A stretch of 52,500 nucleotides of DNA from Chrysomallon squamiferum (taxonomy: Eukaryota > Mollusca > Gastropoda > Neomphalida > Peltospiridae): NCBI GenBank assembly GCA_012295275.1, contig CM022679.1, forward strand, positions 21,086,610 to 21,139,109, written 5' to 3'. The notes under the pieces are model-generated. The model saw only the letters and a list, made by a program, of their open reading frames with translations, made no database searches and was not told the DNA's origin. The position numbers and the translations under genes were made by a program. Positions 1 through 14,289 of this stretch are shown one piece after another (the stretch's first letter is position 1; every line of letters begins with the position of its first letter).

Positions 1-171
1 ACATGAGAGGCTAGATGATTAATGTTTGTATCTTTAACTCAGGTTTATTCATGGTTTATTATGTGTTTTCCTGTCTATGGTAAGGTGCAGACAGAAACAT
101 ACTTATGCTAATGAACAAAGTAACCCAGCAAGTAATGAAAGAAACTCTTCTCACTCGTATCTCCCTTGTTC

Positions 172-220
<49 letters not shown>

Positions 221-400
221 TCATTCGAAATATAATAATCATTAATATTATAATATTTAAATTTCTTCATTAATTCAAACAAACCATGAATAAAATAGAA
301 GAATATTATGAAAACAAGAGTCTTTCACGGCAGTAGACTAATCGTTGTAAGTGTGTCCTTAACAAAACAAAACAAAACTGGGTGTTGCTTTCTGCAGATG
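1..400. other. AT-rich sequence with a TAA microsatellite
   Basis: A pure TAA-type run occupies 172-216. Nothing else is recognised on either strand. Confidence 0.7.
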
Positions 401-595
401 CTAAATTGCCGTAAGTGGGTCTCCATAAAAACAGGACTGTTATTAGTGGCAAAATGGCCATAAGTGGCTGTCTACGACTGCAATGGATTTGTCTCTGCAG
501 GGGCAAAATGGCCATAAGTGGTCCTCACAAAAACAAGACCGCAAGTGGTTCGGCTGTACAGAAGCAAAATGGCGGACAGATTATGTTTTCACTGT
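400..595 (+). repeat. Degenerate tandem repeat carrying AAAATGGC motifs
   Basis: About three and a half copies of a 50-60 bp unit. GCAAAATGGCCATAAGTGG occurs twice exactly (from about 451 and 504), with variants AAATTGCCGTAAGTGG near 401 and GCAAAATGGCGGACAG near 564. AAAATGGCGG resembles a YY1-type binding site. The block makes 70-100 codon open frames on both strands that look like by-products of the repeat. It is less AT-rich than its surroundings and could be regulatory, but no transcript evidence exists here. Confidence 0.6.
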
Positions 596-2040
596 CATGT
601 CATTATTTCTCCCTAATCCTGTGCACTGTTGTATTTGTGATTCGAAACTGGAAACAAGTAATTGTGTTTCAGCAGGCAGGTCTCACATTTCGGTGGACAC
701 TAGTTGACCTTGAAGGCGAGAGGTGAAAGTTTGGGGCAGACAGTGAAAGTATTTGTCAGCAACAGGGACCAGACGATATTGTTTGTGAATACTTGAAACC
801 TGTTGACACCTTTCTTCACGGATCTTCACCATGAATAATAATCTTCATTTCGATGAAGATGCTTGTTTCATGGGCATATTTAAAATGTTTGTAGTTCATT
901 TTTAAACCATTAACTACTTTATAAATCTGTTCCTGCGGTTTCAGTGCTGTCTGAGAGCAAAGAAAATATCAGGTCTATCAAAAACACTGTGGTATGTGAA
1001 GAGCTGTCTGTGCAACATTTGATAATCACACATTTACTTATATGAAAGGAAACCCAGAGCCCATTTAGCATGGGTATCAGACCAAGGCAGTTTAGTGTTA
1101 GTGTGTTAAAGAAAAAAAATGGATACAGTAGTTTCAGACTTTTACAATTAGGTCTATAAGTGATATGACATTAGGAATTGATCTCAGAACATGGCATTAT
1201 GAACTGATCTCAGACAGGGCATAAGGAACTAACACCAGGACATGGCATTTTAAATGATCTTAGAACATAGCATTAGGAACTTAATCCAAAAATGTGGTAT
1301 TATGAACTGATCCCAAAACATACTTATCATAAGGCCAGTGGTTTAACAGCTATAGCGCTGCTACAATAAAGGATTTACAAGAAAGATTCTTCTCTGATAC
1401 AACTTTGTACAAACCAGTGTTGTAGCTATTTTCTTACATCTCCTTAGTTATGCTTCAGTGATGACACAATGCTCTAGAAAAAAAACCCTACTGTAATTCC
1501 TGTAGAACCATAAACAAAGTTGTTACCTATCCTGTGAAATAATTAAATGAGATTAGCACAAATCTGAAAGTCAGATCAAGTGTTCTCTGATGAATCATTC
1601 AAGTTTTTTCTTGGTTAATTGATTTTCTTTGTGATACTCAATGCCACGTGGTGTAATATGAACAGTGTAACTGTATATTTGTTGTGTTAACTCAGTTTTA
1701 CACTAGAGTGTGTTTCTGAAGCATGCTGACAAGGTTATTAATTGATAAAAATCATGAGATAAAAACACATTTTATTTTGTTTCTTTTTGATAGCTCTCTC
1801 TCTCTCTCATTTTGTTTCTGCCTTTCTGCCTTTCAAAAACGTTCTTGTACTATACCATTTACATACATAACTTCAAAATTACATGGGAACTACTTTTTTA
1901 AAAGCTGAGAAAGAGAGAGACAGACAGGTGAGTTTGAGAGAACGAGATGAAGAGAGTAAAATATTAAAATAATGGAATCAGAAGAGTTAGAGAAAGTTAA
2001 AAGGAAAAGATAACAAACTTGATGAAAATGAATTAATGAG
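596..2040. other. No gene recognised
   Basis: Unique AT-rich sequence. Short reiterations of AACTGATCTCAGAACATGGC-like text lie at 1170-1330, suggesting an old minisatellite of about 45 bp. No splice-bounded protein motif was seen. Confidence 0.5.
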
Positions 2041-2042
2041 AG

Positions 2043-2112
2043 GAATGAAATTAACTGAGATTAAGAGGGAGAGAGAGAAGAAGGAGAGTGACAGAAAAGG
2101 AAACATATATAC

Positions 2113-2159
<47 letters not shown>

Positions 2160-2520
2160 AAACTAATCAGAGGAAAAACAAAATCCACAAGTTCAATCTG
2201 AAGACCAGTTGAATAGTAAAATGCAGAGCAATCTGTAACCACTTACACACCAGATCTACCATATTTTAAGCCTGTGAAATACTCTGTCACTCTGTAGTGG
2301 CCATTGGGTGTAAGTATTTATTGCATTTTTGAAAGAGAGAGAGAGAGTCCATACAACAGAGAGATAGAATGAGAGAAAGAAAGAGTGAATGAGCATCATT
2401 TGGAAAGACAGAATGTCAAGCAGAAAGAGAGACAAAGAGAGAAAGAGATATAGAGAAATGGAGCATCACACAGAGAGAGAGTCTCAAGCTGACAGAGAGA
2501 AGAAAAAAGAAAGAAAAAAA
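2043..2520. repeat. GA-rich microsatellite block
   Basis: Pure GA run at 2115-2158, with imperfect GAGA/GAAA tracts at 2330-2515. Long open frames rich in Ser/Leu on the minus strand come from the repeat. Confidence 0.85.
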
Positions 2521-2924
2521 AAATCACAATATTTGATGTCTAATCGCTGACTTGTTTTATCAAACTGAATAAATAACACAGGGCAATGGACTGAGGTTTG
2601 TTTACAGTGTGTAATTGACTTGTGCAGGAGGTGATCTGTGGTAGGAACAGCTTCAGAAGAGCCACACAACCTGCTACTTCTGTTTCTTAGATAGCAGCAG
2701 TCAGCTATCTCCATCACCAGTGCTGGTCTCTGTCTGAACGCATTAGCACCAGCTCTCCACGGGAGAAAGTGAGCAGAAGACATTACTGACAGAGGATGGA
2801 CTGACTGATAGATTTATCACATTTCACTGGAATACTTTATTTCTTTTGAAGATTTTGATAAACTTTTAGCCAAACTGCATCAATGTCTACTTAAAAAGTA
2901 ATTTGAGAAAGCCAAACGTTTGTG

Positions 2925-3015
2925 TTTCTCTCTCTCTTTGCCTTTCATTTTCTTTATTTCTCTATCATATATCCATCTGTCCATTTGTCCATCTATCCAT
3001 TGATCTATCTATCTA

Positions 3016-3060
<45 letters not shown>

Positions 3061-3172
3061 GTGTATGTGTGATGTGTGTATATCTATCAATCCATTGATT
3101 CATTTATCTAGTTGCTAATATGTCTGTCATTCTTATTATCAATCTCTGACTTTCTCTTTCTAAACACACACA

Positions 3173-3208
<36 letters not shown>
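2925..3208. repeat. CTGT/ATCT and CA microsatellites
   Basis: Pyrimidine-rich CTAT/CTGT repeats at 2980-3060 and a CA run at 3165-3208. Confidence 0.85.
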
Positions 3209-3209
<1 letters not shown>

Positions 3210-3730
3210 ATTTACGTATGTATTTTTTCTTTCTAGTTATAATTCATAAAACCACTTACATGCAACTTTTTGGTTGTACATCTTCTTCAGTAAATAACAT
3301 GGTAATTAAGCTAATTATCGCAGTCAGTATTATATTACACGCTACATCCTACTCAAAACATACTTAAAACTGCTGTAAGAATTTCTCATTTCCAAACACA
3401 AACAAGCAGCATGTTTTACTTTAGTTCATCCCTAATAAAACAGTTGCCATGGAAAACATCATATTTGCTGGGTCTAGTGCAAATAAACAACATGGCTGTA
3501 ACTCAGTTTATACGTAATATAAAATAACTTGACTCCTGTGTTGTTTATTTGTTTGAACTTCCAGTCTTGCACATTTATCTACACTCAAATATCAAATACA
3601 TTTTTATTTGTGGATTCTTACATGTGTGAGCTGGCTGTTGTACATTTGGTCAGGTTTTGCTGACATTATTTTTATATAAAAAAAATTATGTCCATGTTAT
3701 TCATAAAGATGACTAGTCAGAAATAATAAT

Positions 3731-3734
<4 letters not shown>

Positions 3735-3762
<28 letters not shown>
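3735..3762. repeat. Poly-A tract
   Basis: An uninterrupted A run inside AT-rich sequence. No retrogene body precedes it that I could recognise. Confidence 0.8.
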
Positions 3763-3764
<2 letters not shown>

Positions 3765-4099
3765 AAATAACAAAGAAATACTGTTGAAAATAAATTTGAA
3801 AATGTTTTCATTCAAAGAACTTCCAGAAACCATTAAACAGAACAAAAAAAAAATCCTTTGAACTGAAACTTTATTACTAGTCTCACAAACGTATTTTATT
3901 GTTGCTGTTATCATTCATTCAGTTTTTAAAATGTAAATGGAAGTCTTTGTAGTGAATGCGTGGTCTGTGTTTGTGTGTTTACATGTCTGTAATTAGTACA
4001 GCTATTTTTTGTATGTCTGTGTTGTGATTACATAATATATTAGCTGGGTGTGTATTTTTGTATCTGAACAGTGGTGCATAAACAAAACTAATGCAGGTT

Positions 4100-4222
4100 A
4101 TAAATGTATGTATGTATGTATGATGAATGTATGTCTGTATGTATGAATGTATGTATATATGTATGTATGAATGTATGTATGTATGTATGTGTGTATGAAT
4201 GTATGTATGTATGTATGTCAGT
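4100..4222. repeat. TATG tetranucleotide repeat
   Basis: Imperfect GTAT/GAAT tetranucleotide repeats. Confidence 0.85.
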
Positions 4223-4879
4223 GTGTATGACTTGTAATTTTCTTTGACTATAGATATATATGTTTATATGTCTACTGGTGCATATACAAAAAAAAGGTCA
4301 TTTTGTGAACAAGTTCTCTTTCGATTTTCATAACTGTTTTTTTTCATATCTTCATCATTTCACTTAGCCAGGTGTTTTAAACAGTTCCACCAGCAAAATT
4401 TCATTAAAGTTAACCATGTGTTGAAATTGAAATAAAGAAAGAAACAAACAAAACTTTCTCAAATAAAATATGTACACACAAGATTTATCTTTCTTCCACT
4501 ACAGCAGGTTTCTCTTCTTTATTTTTCTTTTTCTTCTTCATCTTCTCTCATTTTTTTTTTTCTTGTATAAATAAGGTTTCATTTCAGAACACTTCAATTA
4601 CAGATATTATTTTTGGCCTGGGTCCCGGTGTCCAGGGGAAACATTTTGTTTTTAGTATAGAAATCAGCTCAAAGGATCCAGTGTAGCAGATAATTTGTGT
4701 TTTGTGTCCTCTGCTGACATGTGTACTCAGAAATCTTCTTTTATTCACTGCTGAATTAACCTTGTCATAGTGACAAGCAGGGACACTGTCTGAGTTGTCT
4801 GTCCACAATTCAAACAGGACAACACAAGTGGGCCGAATTTGCTTAAATAAAACAGAACAGGTCACTGATCAGTACAGTT

Positions 4880-5072
<193 letters not shown>

Positions 5073-5636
5073 TGTTTTTTCTTTTTTTCCCCTTTTTATT
5101 CTTTAAAATGAAATTTTCAATTTCAACCATTTTTTTTTTACATGTCTAATGACTTTTGGATTGTTTAACAATTTTTTAAAATTTTCTTTCATTAAAGTTT
5201 CAACATAACCTATTTTTTAAAATTTTATTATCTCTATCAGAATCAGAGTTTGAAAGAAAATCACTGTCCAGATTTAATGCAGTTGTGTTTTTAAATGTTT
5301 TTTTTTTTGTGGTGGTGAGGTTTTCATAGGCTTTTTAAGAGGATAACATTTTGTTTTATATGTGTCTGACTACTTTCTTTGCAGTTATTTTGGGAATGAA
5401 AAACTTTTCATAAGTGACTTTATGACTTTTTCAAGAATTTTGTAGTGATGATTTTGATAGTAACTTTTAACAATCTTTTGATATTGAGTTCTTTTTGTAT
5501 AAGTATATTTAGTTCTTCCTGTATTTATTTTGATAATGGAATTTTAAATGACATTTTTATGGTGTGATGTAAAAATGTCTATTTGTTTTGGTTATTAACA
5601 TTTTTATCCTTTTAATTCCAGTTTATTTCTTAGGGT

Positions 5637-5755
<119 letters not shown>

Positions 5756-6015
5756 GTTAACTATCAATATATTTAGAGTTGTTGTTCTTTAATCAGCCAT
5801 CTTGAAATACTTAATAGTGACTGCCAAGAAAATTTATCATTTTTGACAAATCTTTGTTTTCTGTCCAGAAATGCAATGGGAAAGCTGTGTTGTGTCACGT
5901 TGAAATATCTGATGTTAGGTTCAGAACAGCTGTGAGGAATCTTGAGTTTTAGCTCTTTTTATTAGATTAGATTTTTGTTGTTTTGTTGTATATATTTATA
6001 TGTTAAGATATTTAT

Positions 6016-6018
<3 letters not shown>

Positions 6019-6079
<61 letters not shown>

Positions 6080-6203
6080 GTCTGGCTGTTTGTATATATT
6101 TGTGATATGGCTAGCTGTTTATCTATCTGTGTGTTTATCTATCTATCTATCTATCTATTTATCTATATCTATCTATCTGCCTATATATCGACATTAATAT
6201 TTC

Positions 6204-6237
<34 letters not shown>
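6019..6237. repeat. CT, CTAT and poly-A microsatellites
   Basis: CT run at 6019-6078, CTAT run at about 6116-6180, and a 30-bp A run at 6206-6237. Confidence 0.88.
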
Positions 6238-6239
<2 letters not shown>

Positions 6240-8365
6240 TAGATAAACTCTGCAAAAAAGATTTTTCTTTTGAAATGGGCTTTTCCCTATTTTAAAGTGT
6301 TGGTTGTGTTAGAAAACTGAATGTTGCTTCTGAAGTTTGACTGCTGTCAATGTCCATGGTGAACTTGCTGTATGTGAAGAACAGGTGTAGAGACATACCT
6401 CACAACAACACACTTACCTGTAGGCTGGCAGGTTTATTCCAAGATCCAGGCATCTGTAACATAAAAAAAACACAGCACTCTGATACTTTGGCATTGCTGT
6501 TTTAACCAGGAATTCAGGTGTGGTTGTTGAATTGTGAAAAAATAAAAAATAAAAAAAAATAATTAGCAGTAGCTAGATAGTATTACTTGTTTTCTTTTTT
6601 TTTTTTAAATCTTTCTTTTTTTCAAGGTTTTTTTTCTGCTGATGAACTGATAATTTAGCTACTTTGATATAGGAATTAAAAGTTATCTTTATTTCATTTT
6701 CACAAAAAAAAAAAAAAAAGGAAGATAACTTTTTGAAAATAAAAAATTAGCAGATTTTATACATTGTTTTAAAAATAAATAAACTGTGTAATTAATTAAT
6801 TAATTAAAATAACAATAGCAACAATAATTTCAGTGTTTTTTTTCATTATGGGGAACACCTTCAAAAGTTCAATTTTCTTCCATTTTTAAAAAAAAATTAA
6901 AAAAAAAGATCCATTACATTCAGTATTTTTTTGACGTTATAATATTCTTTCAGTTTGTTTTAAAATTTTATTTTTATTTTTTGTTGTAAACATTTTTATA
7001 AATTTTATTTTCATTTATTAAAATAGTTCTGAAAAGCTACATATGCATTGCCAATCTGAAGTAACTTTCTGAAATTTGTTTTGCATATTTATTATTTTTC
7101 TGTTTCATTCATCTGAACAGCTCCAGCTGTAGGTGGTCTTGTCCAGTCAGAGATCCTCACTCTGCACGTAACTGTGATGTTTAGTGCAGGTTCTTGTTCA
7201 TCCAAATGGCAGTCATTGGATTCCAGCAGAACTATTTGTTGATAAGTTTTCCAACTGTTTTTAAGTGTATCGCTGCATCAGCTTTTAGCATTGGGTGCTT
7301 TATTTGTTGTTTTCTTCACAGTTCTGCTTTTTAATGGTGTGCACAATTTTCCATTTTTTGGTTTATAGTGTTGTTGCGTTTTCGTTGTCTTCAGATTAGT
7401 CAAGCCCTGAATATTTGATATTTGTATGAAATGTTGATATGAAATAATTATGATAAGCAGATAAAAACCTTCATCTCTGATTTACAAACTGCTATTGATG
7501 AAATAAAAGGATAATTTTGTAAATCCATCTTTTTAATTTAAATTTGCTGCTGTCCTCTGGTTTATTTTTCTGTAAATAAATCTTTACTGATAAATTTGTT
7601 TTGTGTCAACTCACACAGTCGTTTTTGTTACCTTACTTCTATTTTGTTTATCTATTTATCTATCTATATCTATCATTCATTCATTCATTCATATATCCTA
7701 CCATTCAGCCATTCATCCATCCATCCATCCATCTAGTCATTAATCTTTTCATCCATGCATCCTTCTACCATCAATACATTAATCTATCAACATACTAGTG
7801 ATCCCATCTGTTAATTCTTTCATCTATCTATATAGATATTAAAATAGACTCAAGAGTCATATTTCTATATACAAAATTAAATTAGTTGACAGTATGTATC
7901 AGATATTCTGACATACAGTATTTAACAAGGTATTTATAAATGAAGAGACATGTAATTTTAAGAGATTAAGGGTTTATTCTCCTTGTGGTATAAATGAACA
8001 TGTAAGTAATTTTTGACATTCAGTATTTTACAGAGTATTTACAAATGAACATGTAAGTAATTTCATGGGATGAAGGGTTTATTCTCATATTTCAAGGTCA
8101 GTGACTGAAGAAATCCCACTCTTTGTTGAGTGACAATTTACAGAAAGTTTTACACACAGAATACCATGCTGGTTTTTCTTGTACAACAAAAACTAAACAA
8201 AATGGCATTCTTCAACTCATGAACTGTTTGCATTCTACACCAGATTCATGACAGAATAACAAGTTACAAAATGACACCAAAGCTGGTTGCAAAGATCTGA
8301 TATTCTTATTTCAGTGTTCTAAAACCAATAATTATATGGTTGAGATAAAAATGATATCAGATATT
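6240..8365. other. No gene recognised
   Basis: AT-rich unique DNA with short A/T runs and a CATC/CATT-type repeat at 7640-7745. No protein motif or RNA structure was recognised. Confidence 0.5.
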
Positions 8366-8369
8366 GCTG

Positions 8370-8812
8370 AACTGTTGTATCTGAGTGAACCATGTCTGAT
8401 GTCTTGTTTTATCTGAACAATGTTTGATATCTTATTGTATCTGAATAAAGGCTTGATGTCTTGTTGTATCTGAACCATAGTGCGATGTCTAGTTGTATCT
8501 GAACCATGGTTTGATGTCTAGTTATATCTGAACCATGGTTTGATATCTAGTTGTATCTGAACCATGGTTTGATGTCTAGTTGTATCTGAACCATGTTTTG
8601 ATGTCTAGTTGTATCTGAACCATGGTTTGATGTCTAGTTGTATCTGAATCTTGGTTTGATGTCTAGTTGTATCTGAACCATGGTTTGATGTCTAGTTGTA
8701 TCTGAACCATGGTTTGATGTCTAGTTGTATCTGAACCATGGTTTGATGTGTAGTCATATCTGAACCATGGTTTGATGTCTAGTCATATGTAAACCATGGC
8801 TTGATGTGTTGT
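8370..8812. repeat. 29-bp minisatellite, about 15 copies
   Basis: The unit contains TATCTGAACCATGGTTTGAT and GTCTAGTTG. Central copies (8480-8760) are nearly identical; both edges are degenerate, the usual profile of an array homogenised from its centre. Confidence 0.92.
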
Positions 8813-9104
8813 TGATGACTTATATCCCAAATATTTGTGAGTGTTTTGATCCATGGGATTATCAGTAATTACAATGTCACTGGTAAAATAATTATTTTCA
8901 CATTAAATGTCAGCTATAAGAACTCTGGTGATTAATTGTCAGGCCTGGTGGGTTGATTTGAATTAAAAAGAACAAAAACAATAATAATAAATGTTTGTTA
9001 GAAGTGTGTAATAAATAAATATTTTATAAATTGTATTATATAATTCTGAGAAAAATATTAATTTATAGTATCTGTATGTTTGTTGGTCTCTGTATATGTG
9101 TCTC

Positions 9105-9215
9105 TGTACATACACACATACAGACATACATACATACATACATACATACATACATACATACATACATACATACATTCACACACACACATACATACACACA
9201 CACATATTCACACAC
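9105..9215. repeat. CATA/CA microsatellite
   Basis: Pure CATA repeats at about 9125-9175 flanked by CA-rich sequence. Confidence 0.88.
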
Positions 9216-9880
9216 ATTGAGGATAGAAAAGACTTAAATCTGTAAAACTAGAAGAAGTGGCATCTGTCATGAAGCAAACGGATAATTTACTGACTTGAGC
9301 TGCAGTAAATTTAACCTGCTGAGAGAGAGTGAAAAATGAAAGTTGAGAGATAACCACACAATGAGCCCAATCTATTTATTACACAGATGTGTATTCATCA
9401 TATGCTTTGTAAACTGCTGAACTCTCTAAGTTAAGATAAAACACACTCAGAATGTTTGTGTGTTTATTTTTTTAAATAAAAGTGAGATAAATTAGTTCCA
9501 TTGTTTGCTGTTCTGTTTTAAATTATTTTATTTTTAAAACCAAAAAAAAGAACTTTTTTGTTTTTGTTTTGAATAAACACTTAAATGTTTGTTTATATAT
9601 AAAATAAAAAATAACTTACATGTGGAATGATGGTGATTATTTCGTTTTAAAATGTTTCTCTTTTTAATTTTTGCACACTGAAGTTCAGTGGTTGTTATTA
9701 AGTGAAATGAAACATTTGTTGAAGATAAGAGAGAGTTTACTGAGGGTAATGAGTCTAAATGGCTGGCCTATGAAGCTGTTTGAATTTTTTTGTTACATTC
9801 ACCTGCTAGCAAAAAACTGAGAAATTTTAATGTTGTTTTCTTACAGTACGCTGTGAGTATCTGCTTATCTGGATCTCAGT

Positions 9881-9882
9881 GA

Positions 9883-9941
<59 letters not shown>

Positions 9942-10175
9942 TGTGTGTGTATGTATTATATATGCATTTGTGTATGTGTTTTCGTGTATATGTGTTTGTA
10001 CATATGAGTGAGTATGTGTGTATGTGAGTGGTCTTTGTGTGTATATGTGTGTGTATGTATGTATGTGTATTTGTATATGTTTCTGTATGTGTATGTATGT
10101 GTGTATATGTGTGTATATATGTGTTTATATGTTTGTGTATGTATCTGTGTGTATGTGTATATATATATATATAAA
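9881..10175. repeat. GT repeat grading into TATG/TGTA repeats
   Basis: GT run of about 70 bp, then mixed GTAT/GTGT units ending in a TA run. The Cys/Val-rich frames on + and Thr/His-rich frames on - are repeat by-products. Confidence 0.88.
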
Positions 10176-10297
10176 ATATGCTGTATATAACAATAAAATA
10201 AATTATCAAATAAAAAATTCTGTCACTGTTTATTTATCTTTATTTAATATTTTGAAAAAAATATCTTCTTTATTTAATTTTTTTTTTTTGCATTCAG

Positions 10298-10602
10298 TAA
10301 TTCAAAGATGGTTCTACAGCTATCACTTAACTATTCAAGTGGTAATCTAAACAACTGTATTTAACATAGACATTTAACAATCAGGGATTTAACAGGGATG
10401 TTGAATACAGTGATTATTAGAGTGTTGATGTATACTGGTATTACTGTGTGTCTCTGTACTGTCACTAGAGATTTCAGTCTTTGTTAACAAGCTGTAACAG
10501 TGACTCACCTACAAGTAGAGAATCTCTCATTTCCTACACTGACAGCCACTTATACCATAGACTTTATTTCTGATTGAGTAGATGTATGTGTTACATGTTG
10601 TA
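10298..10602. repeat. Dispersed duplication, copy 1
   Basis: Shares long near-identical segments with 16923-17306, for example TTCAAAGATGGTTCTA, then GGATGTTGAATACAGT, and a stretch from TGATGTATACTGGTATTAC to the region of ACAGCCACTTATACCA. Direct orientation, 6.6 kb apart. No coding capacity or transposon ends recognised. Confidence 0.88.
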
Positions 10603-13600
10603 AAATATACTGTATCATTAAAAATTCTGTATCAAGGGGTTTTGTATATGTATATATTGTCAAATTATGCTAAGTGATAAAATCTGCTGGAGGTTGACTT
10701 TAATGTGTTCTAACTATTGCATGTTATCACATTTATTAGATTCAAATAAAACTGATGAAACATGCAGTTGCCACTCCACAGCTTACATGCTTCAGTTAGC
10801 AGCAAGAGATATGCAATAAACACCTTCCCATAGACAGATTTTTAGTAAATCATTTACAGATGGGCTAAAATGGAACAGTACAGTGGATACACAGAGGCTG
10901 ATCTGTATTCAGGAGTGTATATTCTTGTTGTGCTAGATGAGTGCTGTACACACATAACAAATGGTTAATTCATGATGAAATATTAGGTTCACTCAATAAT
11001 ATGATACTGGGAAATTAATTTTTCTGTCTCTCCTGTGATATATTGTTGCAGTTGCCCTGAGATAACACTACAGATAGCTAGCTGTATCACTGGACAGAAG
11101 ATGGAATAAAGAGAGAGTGACAAAAATAATGCTAAAGACGTAGCAACATTTCACCAGTACATCCAGTAACAATAAGTATTTTGTAAACCAAGAATATACT
11201 ATATCTGAAGCAAGAGCTCTAAGCACTGAGCTACAAGCCAGCATGTTAGTAAATTCATCATGAAGTTAGCCTGCCAACATCAGACGTCCTCTGTGACCTG
11301 TTTTTGTATCTCAGAGACAGAGAAACATCCAACTCATGACAGCAGACATGTTTGACAATTACATACCCTGACTCTGCATATCTTCATCCCACCGGCCATG
11401 TAATTAAAATAAAACTTGTAACAGAAACAACAGTCCACTCATCTCACTGTCATGTTGCTGTGGTAGAGAACTGCCAGTGACTCTGCATATCCTGTTAATC
11501 TGAGCTTGTAATTAAAAAAATTATCATACAGACAGGTGTTCATTCTTTAACAGATTATCAGGAAAATGATGCTGTTTCAGAATTATGTAACTGAGTTTTA
11601 GAATTTTGTAACTGAGACTTTTTAGAATTTTGTAACTGAGTTTTAGAATTGTGTAACTGTACCTACTGCTAGCACATTTATTTTCTGAGAGAAATCCAGG
11701 GATGAATGAAACATAAAAAGGAAGCTTGTGAGGTCAGATATCTGAACATTTTCAAAACTCCAGTTAGCAAAAAATGTGTCTTAAGACTTGTTTGATGTGA
11801 TGGGTCACACATGTGTTTGCATATCCTGCTCATTTAATGTTATATAATACATGAAATTCATATCCTTTCAGTAACTATTAGCCTACTTTAGAATCAGGTT
11901 AACATAAAATGACTTCTTTAACATTCCATTTATGTTTAAGACAAATTCCTCAAATTGATATCAAATCTGTAAAACACAGAAATAGAGTATATATATATAT
12001 TTTGAATATAAATTAATTTCATTTTTTTTTTTTTTTAAATAAAAAAGTTTAAATGAATGATTAACTTTAAAAATTCTATACATCCTGTGTAAATTTGTCT
12101 GTTTTATTAATTACGCTACAGGACACTTAATAAGAAGTGACACAGAAATATATTTAACATTCATTACTTGTGATAACCTTGTAATAAGGTTAACAGACGA
12201 CATCTCACATACAGAATCACGTCTTGCTCCTGAGCCAAACCCTAACAAGAGCAGTAGGTGGTCTTCTGTAGGCCACCATCAGAGAAAGCCAAACCTTCTG
12301 ACAAATCTGCAATAAAACTGAAATCTTAACACTTGAATGAAAAAAGGTTTAACAACACCTCAGTATATTTTAAAAGTTATTACATGTTAGTCATGTGGGT
12401 GGTGTTTTTTCTTATTACGATACAAAGAGAAAGCCTGTTGTTGCCAATTACTGGGCTGCTTTTGATGATTAGAGGCATCACCATTACTGTCTCTCATACA
12501 GGCAATAAAGTGATTTCAAAGTTAATTTAAAATTACATCATGTGAAAAACTTCATATTAAATGTTATGCTTTCATTTGCTGTTAATTAAACATTGTATCA
12601 CACCCACATGAGAAAAACAGTTTAACAACAACGGATATTTTCAAACAGAGGCTGTCTGCGTCTTATGTAATAATTTACTATATAAATTACAATGACTTGA
12701 TGTCTGCTTGTTATCCTTGTTATTCATTAAATGTAAAACTATATCTGTGTATCTGATTACACCATCTTCATTTTATCAATGAAACTTTCTAACAAAAAAC
12801 ACACTGTTTAGAAACATGTCAACAAATGAAGAAATGAAATTAAACCCATGTCTGTAATTTGATCTGTTTGACAGTTGTAAGAAAAGCTTTATATATCTTC
12901 TGAACCTTATGTGGACAGAATGAACTAAATTCATCAGTAACTGCAGATGTCTGGTTTGCAAATGAAGAAATGATTAATTTAATGGAACATATTTTATTCT
13001 GTTGTTAAACATTATCATACATATATAGCACTAAAGACATACATTGTCATACATGTATAGGTCTAAAGACATACATTGTCAAACATGTATAGGATTAAAG
13101 ACACACATTTTAGTCTATGGTTATACATTATCATACATATGTAGATCTAAATACACACATTTTAGTCAATGGTTATCACACACATACAGGTTTAAAGACA
13201 ATAAATATGAAGCCTAATACCCAGTAATGCAGTATCATACTGGGTTATACTTTTGTATCTTTCATATGCACCTTGCCATAAAGTTGAAAGTTTAAACCAC
13301 TAAATCATAACATTCATAATCAATAAATAAATATAAAAACAACAACACATACACACACAGTGAGGGGGGTTGACAGAGTACTGGCAGTGTAAGGAAATAA
13401 CATACTGGAGCATTTTTTTTGTAGAAGTAATAATTAAAAGAACCTCATCTTCACTGAATAACCTCTTCAGTAAGCATATCGACATGTTTTTAATTACACT
13501 TACTTACAGCACACCCAGCTAACTAAATATCTGTTAATAACATTAGAGTTAAACATAATTAAAAGTTATGTATGAACATTCCCCAATGAATACTGTTAGC

Positions 13601-14250
13601 AAAAACTAATTTTTTTATTAATATTAATGCAATGAACTGACAACTTCAAAATATTTTCAGTTTTACTTTAAAGAAATTGCTTTAAAGCTTTATCATAATT
13701 ATTTGATAACATTTTGATATTTTAACCTGAAATGTAGACACTAAAAAAAAATTATTTATTGGTTTTTTGGTTTCAAAAAGAAAAGTCTCAGCCTCTAAAA
13801 TGCATAACAACAAAAGTTTATGAGAAATTAGCTAAAGAAAAAGAATGACAACAATGACTGAAATAAAATAAAACATTACCTTCACCAACATCAAATTATA
13901 AATAAATAAAATATAATATTTATATGAAAATCCCTGTAAAAAGTTATAGTAAAATTAAAAATCATGATTGTGTACCAGATGACTTTTCCTTTACGATAAG
14001 CCTTTAGGACTATAAAAACTGAAAACCATAAAAACAGAAAATAAAAATGCCACACAAATATCCAGTGTCATGATATTAAAACATTACAACATACAGAAAA
14101 TAACACAGTGAAAAGAGGCATGCAAAATGTTATCATCACATAACTGATTGAAACTTTTTCAATGATTCTGGCCTGTTACAAACAATTTAATTTTATTAGT
14201 AGTGAATCTACGTCTATAGTAATACAGTTTTACCCTTGAAACAATATATG
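10603..14250. other. No gene recognised
   Basis: Unique AT-rich sequence. Short tandem text occurs at 11580-11660 (GAATTTTGTAACTGAG) and 13010-13200 (ACATTGTCATACATGTATAG type). No exon with a family motif was found. Confidence 0.5.
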
Positions 14251-14256
14251 TCTGTT

Positions 14257-14289
<33 letters not shown>

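Noticed and set aside
2484-2783. 99-codon minus-strand frame outside pure repeats
   Set aside because: No recognisable motif and its end runs into a GA tract.
4584-4865. 93-codon minus-strand frame in unique sequence
   Set aside because: No family resemblance, splice sites or composition that would support coding.
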